Shown here: piece after piece, positions 6,525 through 8,532 of the stretch | Position numbering within the stretch: position 1 is the stretch's first letter | How the letters are laid out: each line of letters opens with the position of its first letter | Source: Bacteroidota bacterium | Lineage (GTDB): Bacteria; Bacteroidota; Rhodothermia; Rhodothermales; UBA10348 | Direction: 5' to 3' | Assembly (NCBI GenBank): GCA_018623785.1 | Contig: JAAZVD010000051.1 | Coordinates: forward strand, 1 to 8,532 | DNA length: 8,532 nucleotides | Made by a program: the position numbers and the translations under genes | The notes under the pieces: model-generated | The model's database searches: none | What the model was told of the DNA's origin: nothing | The model's input: only the letters and a program-made list of their open reading frames with translations

Positions 6525-8532
6525 ATGAACAGCCTGTACCGCATTTTCTGGCTTTGCCTCGTTGGCATGGTGCTTGGGAGTCCGTCCTGGGCACGACAAG
6601 TGGACGAATGGACGGCGCATACCTCCTTCAGCGAGGCGACCGATCTGGTGGTGTCAGGCTCTACAGTGTGGGTGGCCACCACGGGCGGGATCTACTCCGT
6701 TGATCCGGTACTGGGCGACATCGCGCGCTGGACCGTCGTGGACGGTCTGTCCAATGTGGGCGCATCCTCGTTGGACGACGATCCAGCGCGCGATCAACTC
6801 TGGGTGGGATACGACGATGGGCTGCTCGACCGGATCGACACGGGCAGCGGCACGGTGCGAACCTACCGTGACATTGCTCGGGCTGACCAGTATCCCTCGC
6901 GGGGCATTCACCGTCTTCGGGTCGTAGGAGATTCCCTGTTCGTAGCCACGCAGTTCGGCGTTGTGGTTTTCGATCCGGTACGCAACGAGGTCCGGGATTC
7001 GTTTGATCGGTTTGGCAGCATGCCGGTTGGACAGGAGGTGCACGATGTGCTTGTGGATGAGACGGTGCTGGGACAACCGGCAGTCTGGATTGCCACGGAT
7101 GAGGGCTTGGCGATGGCACCCCTGGATGGCAGAAACCTGAAGGATCCATCCTCATGGCAAACCGAGTCGGTGGGCTTCGCATCCCAGTCGATTCCTGCCC
7201 TGTCGCTCGGCGTGCTGGATGGCAGGCTGTATGTAGGAACGGAAGCAGGGGTGTACGAGCGTACAGGCGCCGATGCGTATCTCAATCTGGGGATTACCAA
7301 CCGGCCGGTCACCCGCTTGGAGGCGGGATCAGGTTTCCTGGCTGGCAGTGCCACCTTTACCGTGGTATTCATTCGGTCCGACGGCGCTCCCTCGGCGCAT
7401 ACTGTGGCGGCGTTCGGATTTCCAGTGGCCGTGGATGTTGCACCTGACGGCAGTATCTGGGTCGCAGACAATGCCAACGGGATCGGTCGGATTGCTGTGC
7501 CCGATCCGTCGAGTGGCCCCGTCACCCCGGACGGCACCTGGACTCCGCAGGGACCGGCCGATGGGACGTTCCCCAAGGTATCGGTCTCCCCGGCAGGCGA
7601 TGTGTGGCTGGCTGGTATGAACGAGCCGGGGACCGGATTCTACCGGCTTGATGCGCAGGGGTTGTGGACGACCTGGTCATCGTCCCGTACGCCGGAGTTG
7701 GCCGGAAAAGGCGCATTCGTCCATATCCACGCGGGTCGGGACGGCACGGCCTGGGCAGGTTCTGAAGGGGGTGGGATCGCCCACGCGGAAAGCGATGGCA
7801 GAGTGACGCTCTACGGACCGGATAATTCATCCCTCTTGCCGGCCAGCGGAACTTCCGATTTCGTAATCGTGGGCGGCGTACACGAGGACGGTCAGGGGAA
7901 TCTATGGGCGACCACACGCGGCTCCTCCCGCCCGCTGCATGTGCGATTGGCTGACGGTACGTGGTCCTCCTTCGGTCCAAAGATCGGACAGGGTCTGCTG
8001 TCCAGTTCGACAGCATATGGCCGCATCTTCGTGGACTCGTTCGAGCAGAAGTGGGTTATTGTCCACCGCGAGACCAACTTCCAACAGAGGAAGGGCTTGA
8101 TGGTCCTGGAAACCGGTATTCCGGACAATCCTGCCGACGACGAATTCCGGTATTTTGAAACGCGTGGCGCGGCGGGGCAGGGTCTACCGTCCGTGAGCGT
8201 CAATGCCGTAGCCGAGGACCGGGATGGTCTCGTCTGGATTGGCACGGACAGCGGGCCAGCTTTCTTCATCAACACGGGGATTGTGGCGCGGGATGCATCC
8301 GCCATACCCATCTGGCCACAATGGGCCGACCGCTCCCTGGGTACCTTCGTCTTGTTCGGACTGACCATCAATGATATTGCCGTGGATCCTGCCGGACGGA
8401 TCTGGTTTGCTACCAACGATGGTGCCTGGCTTATCGAAGCGGCGGAGGGCGGCTATGACTTGGTCCAGCATTTTACAGTGGACAACTCACCGCTCTTTTC
8501 GGACGAGGTCCTCTCAGTGGATGTGGATGAGT
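6525..8532 (+). CDS. Secreted beta-propeller protein, PorZ-like / two-component-regulator propeller family, 3' end missing
   Basis: The frame runs open from ATG 6525 to the window edge (669 complete codons, no stop). Residues 1-23 form a signal peptide (MNSLYRIFWLCLVGMVLGSP then SWA) with no lipobox, so the product is exported and not a lipoprotein. The rest contains about a dozen blade-type repeats ending in W-[VIL]-G/A-T-x-x-G patterns: VWVATTGGI (48), LWVGYDDGL (92), LFVATQFGV (138), VWIATDEGL (187), LYVGTEAGV (235), IWVADNANG (311), LWATTRGS (460), VWIGTDSGP (570), IWFATNDGA (626). Several are preceded by Reg_prop-style GLSNVGASSL or GLPSVSVNAV. That is enough for two propellers, matching PorZ, a surface component of the type IX secretion system, where a C-terminal sorting domain would follow. 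PorZ identity is inference; other secreted propeller proteins look similar. No transmembrane or kinase domain is seen. The start has no Shine-Dalgarno sequence. Confidence 0.85.
   Translation, partial: MNSLYRIFWLCLVGMVLGSPSWARQVDEWTAHTSFSEATDLVVSGSTVWVATTGGIYSVDPVLGDIARWTVVDGLSNVGASSLDDDPARDQLWVGYDDGLLDRIDTGSGTVRTYRDIARADQYPSRGIHRLRVVGDSLFVATQFGVVVFDPVRNEVRDSFDRFGSMPVGQEVHDVLVDETVLGQPAVWIATDEGLAMAPLDGRNLKDPSSWQTESVGFASQSIPALSLGVLDGRLYVGTEAGVYERTGADAYLNLGITNRPVTRLEAGSGFLAGSATFTVVFIRSDGAPSAHTVAAFGFPVAVDVAPDGSIWVADNANGIGRIAVPDPSSGPVTPDGTWTPQGPADGTFPKVSVSPAGDVWLAGMNEPGTGFYRLDAQGLWTTWSSSRTPELAGKGAFVHIHAGRDGTAWAGSEGGGIAHAESDGRVTLYGPDNSSLLPASGTSDFVIVGGVHEDGQGNLWATTRGSSRPLHVRLADGTWSSFGPKIGQGLLSSSTAYGRIFVDSFEQKWVIVHRETNFQQRKGLMVLETGIPDNPADDEFRYFETRGAAGQGLPSVSVNAVAEDRDGLVWIGTDSGPAFFINTGIVARDASAIPIWPQWADRSLGTFVLFGLTINDIAVDPAGRIWFATNDGAWLIEAAEGGYDLVQHFTVDNSPLFSDEVLSVDVDE

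Noticed and set aside
6908..7576. Long open frame on the - strand inside the propeller gene (222 codons)
   Set aside because: The + strand frame shows regular propeller repeats throughout. The antisense product is low-complexity S/T/P-rich with no domain.
1..8532. A hidden defence system, mobile element, CRISPR array or biosynthetic cluster
   Set aside because: All coding space is taken by recognisable core-type genes. There are no transposase, integrase, nuclease-effector or repeat-spacer patterns, and gene spacing is ordinary.

Overview
This window looks like chromosomal housekeeping DNA from a moderately GC-rich member of the Bacteroidota/Rhodothermota/Balneolota grouping. Four things point that way. 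No gene has a GGAGG-type ribosome binding site. An alanine/glycine symporter carries a large extra loop. An NhaC-family antiporter starts with a cleavable signal peptide and a periplasmic domain. The last gene is a long secreted beta-propeller protein resembling the PorZ / two-component-regulator propeller proteins of type IX secreting bacteria. The lineage is inferred from gene style, because no rRNA or other phylogenetic marker is present.

Left block, all on the + strand (1-4420). The 3' part of a sodium:alanine/glycine symporter (AGCS) gene ends at 1374. A 73-base gap holding an almost perfect 18-bp hairpin follows. Next come upp (uracil phosphoribosyltransferase, 1448-2074), an NhaC-family Na+/H+ antiporter with an N-terminal periplasmic extension (2082-4043, 7 bases after upp), and a small single-domain cupin related to the mannose-6-phosphate isomerase domain of ManC/AlgA (4067-4420). 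The upp, antiporter and cupin genes are close enough to be one transcript. The shared themes are cation-coupled transport, nucleobase salvage and perhaps sugar-nucleotide metabolism, but no single pathway joins them.

Middle and right block. A membrane protein of the lysylphosphatidylglycerol-synthase transmembrane (UPF0104, flippase-like) family lies on the - strand (4435-5535). It converges on the cupin gene with a 14-base gap and diverges from the next gene across 118 bases. On the + strand follow a PHP-domain phosphoesterase of the TrpH/YciV type (5654-6481) and, 43 bases later, a signal-peptide-bearing beta-propeller protein (6525 to the window edge, 669 residues visible, C-terminus missing).

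I found no tRNA, rRNA, CRISPR array, insertion sequence, phage gene or attachment site, and no gene-free stretch longer than about 120 bases. I saw no undescribed multi-gene system. The items most worth a second look are the hairpin ahead of upp, the domain insertions or fusions in the two transporters, and the propeller protein.
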